Positions 42,232 to 50,422 of a DNA stretch of 59,982 bases are shown one piece after another (the first letter of the stretch is position 1; each line of letters starts with the position of its first letter). Source of the stretch: a virus; the IMG/VR virus record IMGVR_UViG_3300048834_000230, positions 1 to 59,982 of that record; one strand, written 5' to 3'. The notes under the pieces were generated by a model. That model was not told the DNA's origin. It made no database searches and saw only the letters and a list, made by a program, of their open reading frames with translations. Position numbers and translations under genes: made by a program.

Positions 42232-42455
42232 CTGCTTCTAATCCTAATTCAGAACCAAAGCAAACCTTAGCCTGTGATTTATGGGTACAAACTGTATTAG
42301 GTGAAATCACCTTATGTTTTAACATTGATGACCAACAAGTAGACGTAAATCTTTCATTAGCTAATACAAAAAAACTAATAGAGAATTTACAGTTAGCCCT
42401 GTTTGAGACTGAAGAATTTTTATCACGCACTACTGTCAAAGGAGTAAAAGAATAA
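42228..42455 (+). CDS. Hypothetical protein, 75 aa
   Basis: A short alpha/beta protein (KQTLACDLWVQTVLGEITLC, then NLSLANTKKLIENLQLALFE). No family is recognised. It is ATGA-coupled to the membrane protein upstream and its stop overlaps the next ATG (TAATG). Confidence 0.6.
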   Translation: MTASNPNSEPKQTLACDLWVQTVLGEITLCFNIDDQQVDVNLSLANTKKLIENLQLALFETEEFLSRTTVKGVKE

Positions 42456-42622
42456 TGTCTACTACACTAGAAGCTACTAATGAAACAATTGAAATGACAA
42501 CCACTTGTGATGCTTGTGGTAAAACTGGTCCTATCAATTCAACGAACTTTGATCCGATTAGAGAAATGATTGTTTGTCCTTCTTGCGATCAAATCCTAGG
42601 TGATAAGGACATACAGGTTTAA
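42455..42622 (+). CDS. Zinc-ribbon microprotein, 55 aa
   Basis: CDACGKTG and VCPSCDQ supply a four-cysteine ribbon across residues 18-45. The start overlaps the previous stop (TAATG at 42453-42457). It precedes the GroES-like gene by two bases. No catalytic motif. Confidence 0.6.
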   Translation: MSTTLEATNETIEMTTTCDACGKTGPINSTNFDPIREMIVCPSCDQILGDKDIQV

Positions 42623-42624
42623 TC

Positions 42625-42897
42625 ATGCCTACTTTCAATCTACGCTCAACTACAGCAGTAGTCATCAAAGCATACGAATATAATGGTGCGGATAGTCCAA
42701 AACCATTACTTAAAGATTACCAGTATGCTGCTGGTCTAACTACTTATGGAGAAGTCACACAAGTAGGTTCATCTGTAACTGACTATTCAGCCGGTGATAT
42801 TGTTGTTTACCCCAGTGGTATAGGAACTCCAACAATGATGAACGGTATCGAAGTCAGAATTATGGATGAAACTAGTATTCTCTACCATATTTCTTAA
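42625..42897 (+). CDS. GroES-like co-chaperonin candidate
   Basis: Residues 38-90 (TYGEVTQVGSSVTDYSAGDI, then VVYPSGIGTPTMMNGIEV, RIMDETSILYHIS) align in layout with the C-terminal half of GroES: GxVxxVG, GDxVxxxxxxG, then a final D-E-x-x-I-L strand. Phage GroES-like proteins help GroEL fold capsid or other bulky proteins. The N-terminal mobile loop is not evident. Position just before the intein-containing peptidase is notable. Confidence 0.5.
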   Translation: MPTFNLRSTTAVVIKAYEYNGADSPKPLLKDYQYAAGLTTYGEVTQVGSSVTDYSAGDIVVYPSGIGTPTMMNGIEVRIMDETSILYHIS

Positions 42898-42909
42898 AGG
42901 ATTAGTTGC

Positions 42910-45033
42910 ATGTCATGGAGAGCAAAGAAACTACACCTACTCAAAGGTGCTAGATTATTTCCGACTGATGCGGTTAATCTTAAACCTGATAAGATTGTCC
43001 AAATGTATAAGGACAGTTTTACAGGAGTACGGATTGATCCTGAAGCAAAAGAAGAACTCATGTCGCTACAGGCTGTGCCTGATGGTGATATGGTAGCTAT
43101 GTCTACAGGGATGGCAGATACAGGTAAGGGTAAATTATCCATACCTTTTATCTATGCTCATCAAGCTTATCCTAAACTCTGGCCTAGTCTCCCTCAAGAA
43201 ACTGGAAATTGTTTTATTGCCGGTACAATGGTACTTGCAGATAACATTAAACCTATTGAACAAATAGAATTAGGCGATAAGGTTTGGACAGGAGAAGGTA
43301 AACTTACCGAAGTTATTAGTAAGAGAAAAATTCTTACTCATAAACCTTTAATTAAAATTTGTCCTGTAGGTAGCCTGCCAATTATATGTACTGACGATCA
43401 TAAAATACTTGTTTATAGACTTGGAATGATAGGCAAAAAGCGTATCAGCAAATCTATGTATAACAGGGTATTAAACGGTACATACAAAGAAAAATCCCCA
43501 ACAACTGTAGTAGAACAGTTTGAAAGCCGGAAGCCTATATGGATTAAAGCTAAAGACTTAAAAGAAGGTGATTGTCTCTTAACACCTATTAAATTTAAGA
43601 ATATGAAAGTACCAAAGGATTGCCCTGGTAATCTCTCTCAATCAGAAGAAGGGTTATTCTTATTAGGATGCTTTTCAGGTAATGGTTATGCTGGTGGTTC
43701 TACAATGGAGATAGTTAGTCCTAATGATGGACTAATCCAAAAATTAGTAGAAATTCTTCAGTTACATGGATTTAATCCAAAACTATGCCCATCTAAGGGA
43801 TGTACCAAAATAAGAGTACATTCTGTTGACCTTGTAACGTGGCTTAGAAAGCATTTTTATAATAAGGATAAAAACAAAGCATATCCCGGCTGGTTAATTG
43901 GTAGCAAAGCTTACTTGCATGGTTTATTTGAAACTGATGGACATTACTCCGAAAAAAGAAAAACCAATACTATAGATTCTACCTCACTAGCTTTGATATA
44001 CGGTACTTATGCTACTTTAGTTAGCCTAGGTTATACACCTTGTATCAATATGGTAAGTAGAAGTAAAGGAACTTACGCTAATGCAAAACCGTTATACAGG
44101 TTAATATGGATAGAAGACAAAAAAAATAATCAAGTATGGATGGATAATAAATTTGTCTGTAGACCTATTCGTAAATTTGAATTAGTAGAAGGACCTAATG
44201 AAGTTTATGACATTGGTGTAAAAGATGAACACCATTCATTTATTGCTAATGGTCATGCTGTTTCAAACTGCGTAGGTAAAGCTGGTAAGAATAGTGGTAT
44301 CTTACTACTAGGTGTAGAAGCTGCCCTAGCTCAACCTGATGAAGAAACAGGTATCACAGAAGGTTTCCCTGAAGTCCCCTTAGAACTACAACCGCATGGT
44401 ATCCTAGCTTGGGAACATCTATACGGTGAACGTGGTCATAGGGGTCAAGGTGCTAACTGTTCTAAGCTTATCTTAGTATCATCCAAATCTAGTGGTATGA
44501 TCCTAAGAAAGAACTACCCTGAAGCTGGTATTGATTTTACAAAAGAAAATACCCGCCTCTCTGTCAATTGGGGTGCTAGAGGTACACCTGATAAGATTCT
44601 TGCCCTAGGCAAATCAAATCCTATCAGGAATGCGGTAGACGTACCTAATCACGAAGTAGCTAGAGACTTCATCAACAACGGATACCCTATTTGGGTGTGT
44701 AGTTCTCTAGGCTTTTCTGAAATCTGTGATGCTAATGGATATTCAGAACGTCAAGGTGGTTGGGGTCACTCTTGGATAGTTGCCGGTTTTGATGATCGCC
44801 CTGAAACAGTTAAAGCCTATGGTTTCCCATTGTTCCTATTCATCCATGATTGGGGTTTGTGGAATAAAAATACCAAGGGTATTACTATTAAGGGTACAAA
44901 CATCAAGATACCCCCTGGTTCTTTCTGGGCAGATGCTCGTTTACTCGATCAGTGCGATATGACAGCACTATCAGGTTTAACTGGTTGGATGCGTAAAGAA
45001 CTTCCCGATTTCAGTGGTGGTCTACTAGGATAA
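42910..45033 (+). CDS. C1-like cysteine peptidase, interrupted by an intein at the catalytic Cys
   Basis: Residues 1-100 plus 454-707 make a 354-aa peptidase after splicing. The joined active-site segment reads QETGN-CVGKAGKNSG, the oxyanion Gln and nucleophile Cys of the papain fold as found in the phage 'QEIGDCVS'-type family. The later GGWGHSWIVAGFDD gives the catalytic His, and FLFIHDWGLWN stands where NSWG usually lies. GYPIWVCSSLGFS is another conserved segment. It has no signal peptide. It is a likely lysis or virion-processing protease. Before splicing the nucleophile is the first residue after the intein, so the precursor should be inactive. Confidence 0.85.
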   Translation: MSWRAKKLHLLKGARLFPTDAVNLKPDKIVQMYKDSFTGVRIDPEAKEELMSLQAVPDGDMVAMSTGMADTGKGKLSIPFIYAHQAYPKLWPSLPQETGNCFIAGTMVLADNIKPIEQIELGDKVWTGEGKLTEVISKRKILTHKPLIKICPVGSLPIICTDDHKILVYRLGMIGKKRISKSMYNRVLNGTYKEKSPTTVVEQFESRKPIWIKAKDLKEGDCLLTPIKFKNMKVPKDCPGNLSQSEEGLFLLGCFSGNGYAGGSTMEIVSPNDGLIQKLVEILQLHGFNPKLCPSKGCTKIRVHSVDLVTWLRKHFYNKDKNKAYPGWLIGSKAYLHGLFETDGHYSEKRKTNTIDSTSLALIYGTYATLVSLGYTPCINMVSRSKGTYANAKPLYRLIWIEDKKNNQVWMDNKFVCRPIRKFELVEGPNEVYDIGVKDEHHSFIANGHAVSNCVGKAGKNSGILLLGVEAALAQPDEETGITEGFPEVPLELQPHGILAWEHLYGERGHRGQGANCSKLILVSSKSSGMILRKNYPEAGIDFTKENTRLSVNWGARGTPDKILALGKSNPIRNAVDVPNHEVARDFINNGYPIWVCSSLGFSEICDANGYSERQGGWGHSWIVAGFDDRPETVKAYGFPLFLFIHDWGLWNKNTKGITIKGTNIKIPPGSFWADARLLDQCDMTALSGLTGWMRKELPDFSGGLLG
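43210..44268 (+). other. Intein with LAGLIDADG endonuclease inside the peptidase
   Basis: Block A is CFIAGTMVLADNIKPIEQIE with Cys101 of the precursor as residue 1. Block B-like PIICTDDHKILVY follows. The endonuclease motifs are LFLLGCFSGNGYAGG and YLHGLFETDGHYSE. Block F is VYDIGVKDEHHSFIANGHA and the end is VSN-C. Asn is the last residue, Ser (not His) is penultimate, and the +1 residue is the catalytic Cys of the host peptidase. Length 353 aa. Confidence 0.93.
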
Positions 45034-45037
45034 AATA

Positions 45038-45358
45038 ATGCCCAAGAAAGTATGTATATTCGTAACTGGTGCTATTAATTCAGGTAAGACTACTTGGATT
45101 AATGACTCTGGTTTGGACAATCTCTGTAACCGTACCTATGCTGGTATTACTTTTGCTTGTCAAGAATTCTTTAACAAAGCAAAAGCAATTAGAGATACTT
45201 CAGATTACATTGCGGCCTATGAAATCCAATGTAATGAAGATGCTATCCGCAAAGCCTCTAGTGTACGTCGAGACTTAGAAGAAGAAGGATGGTTGATTCT
45301 TACTAAACATATTGTAAATCAAGATCAGCAAGAAACTCTATCGGAGCTAATCGCATGA
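45038..45358 (+). CDS. Small P-loop NTPase/kinase-like protein, 106 aa
   Basis: Residues 6-18 (CIFVTGAINSGKT) form a Walker A loop, followed by TWIND, and a late strand GWLILTKHIV. It is much shorter than typical nucleoside kinases (over 160 aa), so it may be a minimal or truncated kinase. No frameshift remnant is obvious. It starts four bases after the peptidase stop and overlaps the next gene by ATGA. Confidence 0.6.
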   Translation: MPKKVCIFVTGAINSGKTTWINDSGLDNLCNRTYAGITFACQEFFNKAKAIRDTSDYIAAYEIQCNEDAIRKASSVRRDLEEEGWLILTKHIVNQDQQETLSELIA

Positions 45359-46590
45359 AGCCTTTAACAATACTTCTATTATTTCTTACCCTGGGAAACT
45401 TTTCTCTGGGAAAAGAAATGCCCCTGCCTGCCCCTACAGATTATACCCCAATTATTACATGGTATGCTGCCCTGTATTCAATCAAAAATGAACCTACACC
45501 TGCCCCATCGAATGATGAAATCAAAGTCGGTGATAAGTGTATTCATTGTAAGGGAACAGGTACGCTTACCTTAGATGGGGGTAATCGAAATGCCCCTTGC
45601 CATCATTGTAAAGCTGATGGTGTAGCCAATGAGGGTGATCCTATCATCACAGGGAACTACACTCAAGAACCTGAAGTTCCACAAGCTGTCCCCTTTATTG
45701 AAAAGCCTTTAGTTCCACCTGTTGTTTTCCCTCCAGAAAAACCTGTATTAGATTTACCTGATCGTGTTTGGTGTTTCATCTATCAGGGGTCTACTTACTA
45801 CTATGATCCTGAAACAGATATCTTTGTCAGTAAGCAAGGAAAGAAATTCAAGATAGATATTCCACAAACAGAATGGATGAAAGAAGGTTTTGTAAAAATC
45901 TGTACTCACGATGCTACTGGTAGGCAGATTAAATGCGAACCATGTAAACTCTTTCAAGTCGATATCAATGCTGACTTAATTCCAAAATCAAAACCTATAA
46001 CAAGGCTCAATACTCATACCAATTCGGAAGTCCAAACAGCCGATCAGTATGCTACTCCCCAAGCCTCTATTGATCGAATGTTGTCTGTACTTAATCCACA
46101 ACCGCATGAAACATTCCTAGATGTAGGTAGCGGTGATGGTCGTGCTGTCATTACTGCTGCAAAGAACTATGGATGCTATGCAATTGGAATTGAAATTGAT
46201 CCTGATAGAATTCAATTAGCTTACGCTAATGCTGAAGAAGCTGGTGTTGCTAATCAAGTTGAATTTATTCAAGGTGATTTCAAACAGATAGAATGGCCCC
46301 AAGCCGACGTTGGCTTTGTCTATCTCTTCCCAGAAGACTTGTACGATATCCGTAATCGTCTTCTAGGTTTAGATCGGTTTGCCTCTTACGTGCATCAAGT
46401 TCCAAATCTACCAATGTACTCCAAAGACAATGGTGACTTTTACCTATGGGATTACAATGATGTTTTTACTGTTTGGAATGGTCGAACCTATCAAGGTCCC
46501 CCTTGTAGTAAACCCGGATGTACGATGTGTAATTCTATTCGTGCCTCAATAGCTGAACAAAAATCCCATCACTTAGGAGTATTGCCATGA
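45355..46590 (+). CDS. Exported protein with DnaJ-like zinc motif and SAM methyltransferase domain
   Basis: Residues 1-19 form a signal peptide (MKPLTILLLFLTLGNFSLG). Residues about 61-88 hold CIHCKGTGTL and CHHCKADG, like one half of a DnaJ CxxCxGxG zinc module. A proline-rich linker follows. Residues about 225-390 form a class I methyltransferase with FLDVGSGDGRAVI (motif I), GIEIDPDRIQLA (acidic motif II) and QGDFKQIEW. The C-terminal CSKPGCTMC adds cysteines. SAM is cytoplasmic, so a secreted methyltransferase is unusual. The signal may be a membrane anchor. Target unknown. Confidence 0.75.
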   Translation: MKPLTILLLFLTLGNFSLGKEMPLPAPTDYTPIITWYAALYSIKNEPTPAPSNDEIKVGDKCIHCKGTGTLTLDGGNRNAPCHHCKADGVANEGDPIITGNYTQEPEVPQAVPFIEKPLVPPVVFPPEKPVLDLPDRVWCFIYQGSTYYYDPETDIFVSKQGKKFKIDIPQTEWMKEGFVKICTHDATGRQIKCEPCKLFQVDINADLIPKSKPITRLNTHTNSEVQTADQYATPQASIDRMLSVLNPQPHETFLDVGSGDGRAVITAAKNYGCYAIGIEIDPDRIQLAYANAEEAGVANQVEFIQGDFKQIEWPQADVGFVYLFPEDLYDIRNRLLGLDRFASYVHQVPNLPMYSKDNGDFYLWDYNDVFTVWNGRTYQGPPCSKPGCTMCNSIRASIAEQKSHHLGVLP

Positions 46591-46673
46591 CATGGTTTCC
46601 ATTCCTACTAACCTGTGCTGTCTATCTTGTTTCTCTTATCCTTTGGATACTCATTAAGAAAAACATTATCTAG
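46587..46673 (+). CDS. Membrane microprotein, 28 aa
   Basis: The sequence MTWFPFLLTCAVYLVSLILW plus WILIKKNII is essentially one transmembrane helix with a basic end. It starts in the ATGA overlap with the methyltransferase stop. The function is unknown. Holin-like or membrane-anchor role possible. Confidence 0.5.
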   Translation: MTWFPFLLTCAVYLVSLILWILIKKNII

Positions 46674-46681
46674 GGTGTATC

Positions 46682-47329
46682 ATGGATGTTAAAAAGTTCT
46701 TTGAGGATTGTGCTACTTTATCTGAAACCTATAGCCTAGCTCCTATGAGTGCTGGCTTTATTTATGATTGCATTAAAGAAGATAAAACCTACAGTGCGGT
46801 AGGTCATTACAGGGATAATAATACCCAAGATGAATTACTAGCCTTTGTCTTAATGGAACTCTATCGTTCTCGCAAAGGTCAAAAGGTAGCCCCCACACCT
46901 GCTTACATTCCAGCTAAGAGAGCTTACGATTTTTGTGTTAATGTAGATGATTGGGTAAGAAACCCTATTCTATCTGATGAAGAACTAGTTGGTTTATTTG
47001 CTCGTAGTATCTTCCAATACACTCTTAATGTCATTTCCGATCTACAAGATGGAACTCTAGTTATTCCTGAACCTACTAGACTCTGGTATCCAAGCAAGAA
47101 AACCCCTTTACCATCTGATATAGACTTCATCCCTAGATGGCGGATATCATGTAATGCGGAAGACTACGATCTACTACATGCCCTATCTAAGAATCCTGGT
47201 CTACAAATCAAGAAGACTACTCAACGCCAACGAACAATGCTGATTCAGGGTCATGCAATCAGGGATTCGCTAGAACAACAATACAAGGATTATATTGATG
47301 GCAAAAACATATACGACATATCTAGGTAA
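46682..47329 (+). CDS. Hypothetical protein, 215 aa
   Basis: This is unrecognised. A helical N-terminal half (FFEDCATLSETYSLAPMSAG; KRAYDFCVNVDDWVRNPILS) is followed by a Pro/Trp-containing part (EPTRLWYPSKKTPLPSDIDF). It overlaps the tail-spike gene by 32 bases and is probably a spike accessory or assembly protein, judged only by position. Confidence 0.6.
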   Translation: MDVKKFFEDCATLSETYSLAPMSAGFIYDCIKEDKTYSAVGHYRDNNTQDELLAFVLMELYRSRKGQKVAPTPAYIPAKRAYDFCVNVDDWVRNPILSDEELVGLFARSIFQYTLNVISDLQDGTLVIPEPTRLWYPSKKTPLPSDIDFIPRWRISCNAEDYDLLHALSKNPGLQIKKTTQRQRTMLIQGHAIRDSLEQQYKDYIDGKNIYDISR

Positions 47330-48815
47330 TGACTATGCCCTAGACTTGGCTTATGCCCGTAGAGAAAGTGAAATCATTTCATTTGTTCTTTATACTAATT
47401 CATCCAAAACAACAGTTTATGATTTAACTGGTGCTGAAGTCCGGGCAGAAGTTCGGGTAGAAGATGGTAGCGACATTCTTCTTGATCTTAGTCCAGCTAT
47501 TTCCTCTCCAGAAACAAATGGGATAATTACAATATCTCCATATATTTCTTCTGATATCGAAGCACAAACTGCGAAGTATGATATTCTTTTGACTCTTCCA
47601 TCAGGAGAACAAATCTATATTGTTCGTGGTAACTTCCGCATTGATCCATCTATTACTGATGATAGTGGTGTTGATCCTACTCCTGTTCCAACAGGTGCTA
47701 ATCTTCAAGACTTAATCACTTCAGCCTACACTAGAGGCATTGCAAAACTACCTTTCGGTCAAACTAATATCACCGATACGGTTGTCACACTTAACGAAGC
47801 TGGTTTAGTGATTGAAGGACATGGTTCATTATGGGATTTTAACCCTAATCTCAATGGTTCTCATTCTAAAATCATGTGGGCTACAAATAACACAACTAAG
47901 CCTATGATTGATTGCCGTGGTATTCATCAATACTGGCGTAATTTTTCTCTCTGTGGTGATAATAGAAACTTACAGTATGGGGGTAAACCTACTGCTGGTA
48001 TTTTAGTATCAGATGATGCTGGTCTAGGTCCTGGTAAACATACCTTTGATAAGTTCACTATCGAAAGGTGTGTTGCTGGTATTCAAGCAGCAGAACTCAC
48101 TACAGATTCCAACTGTGATGTTAGCTCTGTACTTAATGGAAACTGGCGTCACTGTCAGAAAGCATTTTATTCTAAAGGAACACAAGTCTTAGATTGGTCT
48201 TTCTATAAGGGTCAATTCTCTAACCCTGATGAATCTGCTGGTAAGGCGGCAGTCTTTCACTATGAAGGTGGTGGTAGTCTTACTAGTACAGCCTTTGCTG
48301 TTGTCTCTACCACCCCTGTAGACGTACTACGCTTATCACAAATTCATACTGGTGGAAAAATTGGACATAATGCCAGTAGTTTTCTTATTAGCAGTCTTAA
48401 AGTAGATACCCTATCAGCAGGAACTACACTTATTAATGTCGATCAAACATCAGCAGAGTGTAATTTCATGCCTGCTACTGTTGCTTTTAATGATTGCAAA
48501 ATCTCTGGTGTTAGTGATTCTTATGCTGCTGAATCAGAATCAATGGCTATTCTTGGTGGCGGTATCCGAGTCCATTTTTACCGTACTCGTTTTGCTATAG
48601 ATATTACTGAATCTGTTATCTGGCATACATCGAATTCTGACATAGATGGTACTGAAATATGGTTTGTCAACTGTAAACTCTATGGTGTTGAAAACCCATT
48701 AGATATACTTAATATCACAAATTCAGACGGTCCCATCTTTCTACATGTAGTTGGCTGTACAAATAGCTCTAGCTACATTCCTGATTATCACGGTGTTATT
48801 GAAGGAGCTATCTAA
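47298..48815 (+). CDS. Right-handed beta-helix tail spike
   Basis: I start at 47298 (MAKTYTT; an upstream ATG three bases earlier is equivalent). Residues 1-120 form a small beta domain for attachment, like BppU-type N-termini (YDLTGAEVRAEVRVEDGSDI). From about residue 150 short strands repeat with Asn/Gly turns (VVTLNEAGLVIEGHGSLW; YWRNFSLCGDNRNLQYGG), the layout of pectate-lyase-like beta helices. Such spikes bind or cleave surface polysaccharide. No catalytic triad can be assigned by eye. Confidence 0.75.
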   Translation: MAKTYTTYLGNDYALDLAYARRESEIISFVLYTNSSKTTVYDLTGAEVRAEVRVEDGSDILLDLSPAISSPETNGIITISPYISSDIEAQTAKYDILLTLPSGEQIYIVRGNFRIDPSITDDSGVDPTPVPTGANLQDLITSAYTRGIAKLPFGQTNITDTVVTLNEAGLVIEGHGSLWDFNPNLNGSHSKIMWATNNTTKPMIDCRGIHQYWRNFSLCGDNRNLQYGGKPTAGILVSDDAGLGPGKHTFDKFTIERCVAGIQAAELTTDSNCDVSSVLNGNWRHCQKAFYSKGTQVLDWSFYKGQFSNPDESAGKAAVFHYEGGGSLTSTAFAVVSTTPVDVLRLSQIHTGGKIGHNASSFLISSLKVDTLSAGTTLINVDQTSAECNFMPATVAFNDCKISGVSDSYAAESESMAILGGGIRVHFYRTRFAIDITESVIWHTSNSDIDGTEIWFVNCKLYGVENPLDILNITNSDGPIFLHVVGCTNSSSYIPDYHGVIEGAI

Positions 48816-49414
48816 TGTTTCGTACCCTTGCCCCTGCAAACAATGGTTCAATTGTTACTTACAATCAAGAAGAAGTCCTAGTTGTTGCCTCTAGTGCAAC
48901 TGCCCTAACATGGCTTTTACCTGCCGTCTCTGGTTTACTCACTGGTACAACCATTCATGTCACTAACACACTTGCTGGTACAATTACTGTCAAGGACCCT
49001 ACTAATACAACCACCCTAGGTACAGTAGTTGCTGGTTCCCTAGGTACTTTCAAACTAGCTGGTAATGCCACCTGGATAAATGCTCGTAGTGATCTAGCAG
49101 CAGAATTTGCAACTGTTACCCAATCTACATCAATTTCAACTGGTGTTACAATCAATTCTACATCAGGTGCAATTACACCACAATCATCAACTATTGCCCC
49201 TGGTGAGTCTGTTGCCTTTATTGTCACTAACAATAAAGCAATTAGTAATTACAATGTTCTAATCAATCTTGCAAATTATACTGGTACAGGTAGCCCTGTC
49301 TTGACTGCTACCCGCCTAACTAGTGGTAGTTTTGTCATTTTAATTCAGAACATACACCCTACTCTTGACGTAGAAATAGATGACACTACATCTATTCGAT
49401 TCCGCATTGTCTAA
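48815..49414 (+). CDS. Tail-spike accessory/receptor-binding beta protein, 199 aa
   Basis: Residues 1-90 resemble a phage surface beta motif with GSIVTYNQEEVLVVASSATA and TTIHVTNTLAGTITVKDPTN, similar to the C-terminal domain of the decoration protein at 15526. Residues 90-199 form a second beta sandwich. The start overlaps the spike stop by one base, so both are co-translated and probably co-assembled. Confidence 0.6.
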   Translation: MFRTLAPANNGSIVTYNQEEVLVVASSATALTWLLPAVSGLLTGTTIHVTNTLAGTITVKDPTNTTTLGTVVAGSLGTFKLAGNATWINARSDLAAEFATVTQSTSISTGVTINSTSGAITPQSSTIAPGESVAFIVTNNKAISNYNVLINLANYTGTGSPVLTATRLTSGSFVILIQNIHPTLDVEIDDTTSIRFRIV

Positions 49415-49442
49415 TCCAAATCCAATTTAGTGAGATTTTACT

Positions 49443-49679
49443 ATGGCAAGACAATATAAAAATAAAGGTGGTAACTCCAGCGTTCGATCTACTCAAGCTA
49501 GCCAAGATAAAATCAAAGTGAAATTTTCAGATAATTCCACTTATGTTTATTCTAAAGAATCGGCTGGTACACGTAGAGTCAACACTATGAAGAAACTAGC
49601 TGAAGAAGGTCAAGGATTGAATTCATATATCAATCGTCGTGCCTATGAACTCTACGAATCCAAAGATCGCCCTGAATGA
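49443..49679 (+). CDS. KTSC-like small domain protein, 78 aa
   Basis: IKVKFSDNSTYVYSKESAGT and KKLAEEGQGLNSYINRRAYE match the pattern of the short KTSC domain (beta hairpin with Y-x-Y-S-x-x-S-x-G, then a helix and a GLN-x-Y-I end). The domain's function is unknown and may be RNA-linked. It is the last rightward gene before the bidirectional terminator. Confidence 0.65.
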   Translation: MARQYKNKGGNSSVRSTQASQDKIKVKFSDNSTYVYSKESAGTRRVNTMKKLAEEGQGLNSYINRRAYELYESKDRPE

Positions 49680-49689
49680 CTCACTCCCT

Positions 49690-49740
49690 GGGCAGGGTAC
49701 TTCTCTCCCCCTGATATCTCAAAGTACCCTGCCCCTCTTT
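49690..49740. terminator. Bidirectional terminator between convergent arms
   Basis: GGGCAGGGTACTT (49690-49702) pairs with AAGTACCCTGCCC (49722-49734), with a 19-nt loop and CTCTTT on the plus side. It divides rightward late genes from the leftward early arm. Confidence 0.85.
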
Positions 49741-50422
49741 ATGAGGGCAAGTCATCAACATTGATAACTCTTGCTGCTGGCTTAGATACTGTTGGTACTT
49801 CTGGCATACCCTTCCTAGGCTTTACCTCTAGTTTCACTTTTGCTGGTCCATCATACATATCAGCTAACTCTTGCAAACTTAGTTTGATATCAGCTGTTAT
49901 TGTTGGGTACATAACATCTCCTACTGTAGGTAATTTTGGAATCAAAGGTCTTCTAATTACAAACATCTTATCATAGGGTAAATCACCTGCAAAACTAGAT
50001 ATGTTCATAATACCCTCATGGACCCATAAATAATACTCTTCACTCTCTGTATTAGTGTAGGCAACAATACGTTCTAATCTGTAACTTTCTATTTGAAAGT
50101 AATCCCTCTTATATGGTTTCTTACCATATGGCAAACTATAGTCTGTTACTGATCTAGCCCTATCTACCCTTAATACTTTTTTCTCCCAAATCATAGCATC
50201 AACAACTATCTCTTCCCCACTTCGACTACCCCCAAACAGAATAGTTTTGTATGCTGTCTTCGCTCGTTTTACATACGGACAAATCTCTACATAGTATTCA
50301 TCCCCGATCATACGTGCATCTGCAAGCTGATCCTGATAATCCCTAACATCCATACCACAAAGCCTACAGGTACGATCTAAACGAAACTTATGCCCATGAG
50401 TTGCCATGTTACTCCCGCTCAT
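49739..50422 (-). CDS. Hypothetical partner of the HerA-like ATPase, 227 aa
   Basis: The N-terminus has HKFRLDRTCRLCGMDVRDYQ and CPYVKRAKTAYKT, a short zinc-type Cys set. The middle is beta-rich (YFQIESYRLERIVAYTNTES) and the C-terminal 60 residues are extended and basic. It is translationally coupled to the ATPase (ATGA at 50419-50422), so the two products probably act together. It does not show the acidic motifs of NurA nucleases, the usual HerA partner. Confidence 0.65.
   Translation of the reverse strand: MSGSNMATHGHKFRLDRTCRLCGMDVRDYQDQLADARMIGDEYYVEICPYVKRAKTAYKTILFGGSRSGEEIVVDAMIWEKKVLRVDRARSVTDYSLPYGKKPYKRDYFQIESYRLERIVAYTNTESEEYYLWVHEGIMNISSFAGDLPYDKMFVIRRPLIPKLPTVGDVMYPTITADIKLSLQELADMYDGPAKVKLEVKPRKGMPEVPTVSKPAARVINVDDLPS

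Noticed and set aside
45038-45358. P-loop gene as a fragment fused by frameshift to the methyltransferase gene
   Set aside because: The next gene begins with its own signal peptide and ATGA-coupled start, so the two are separate proteins.
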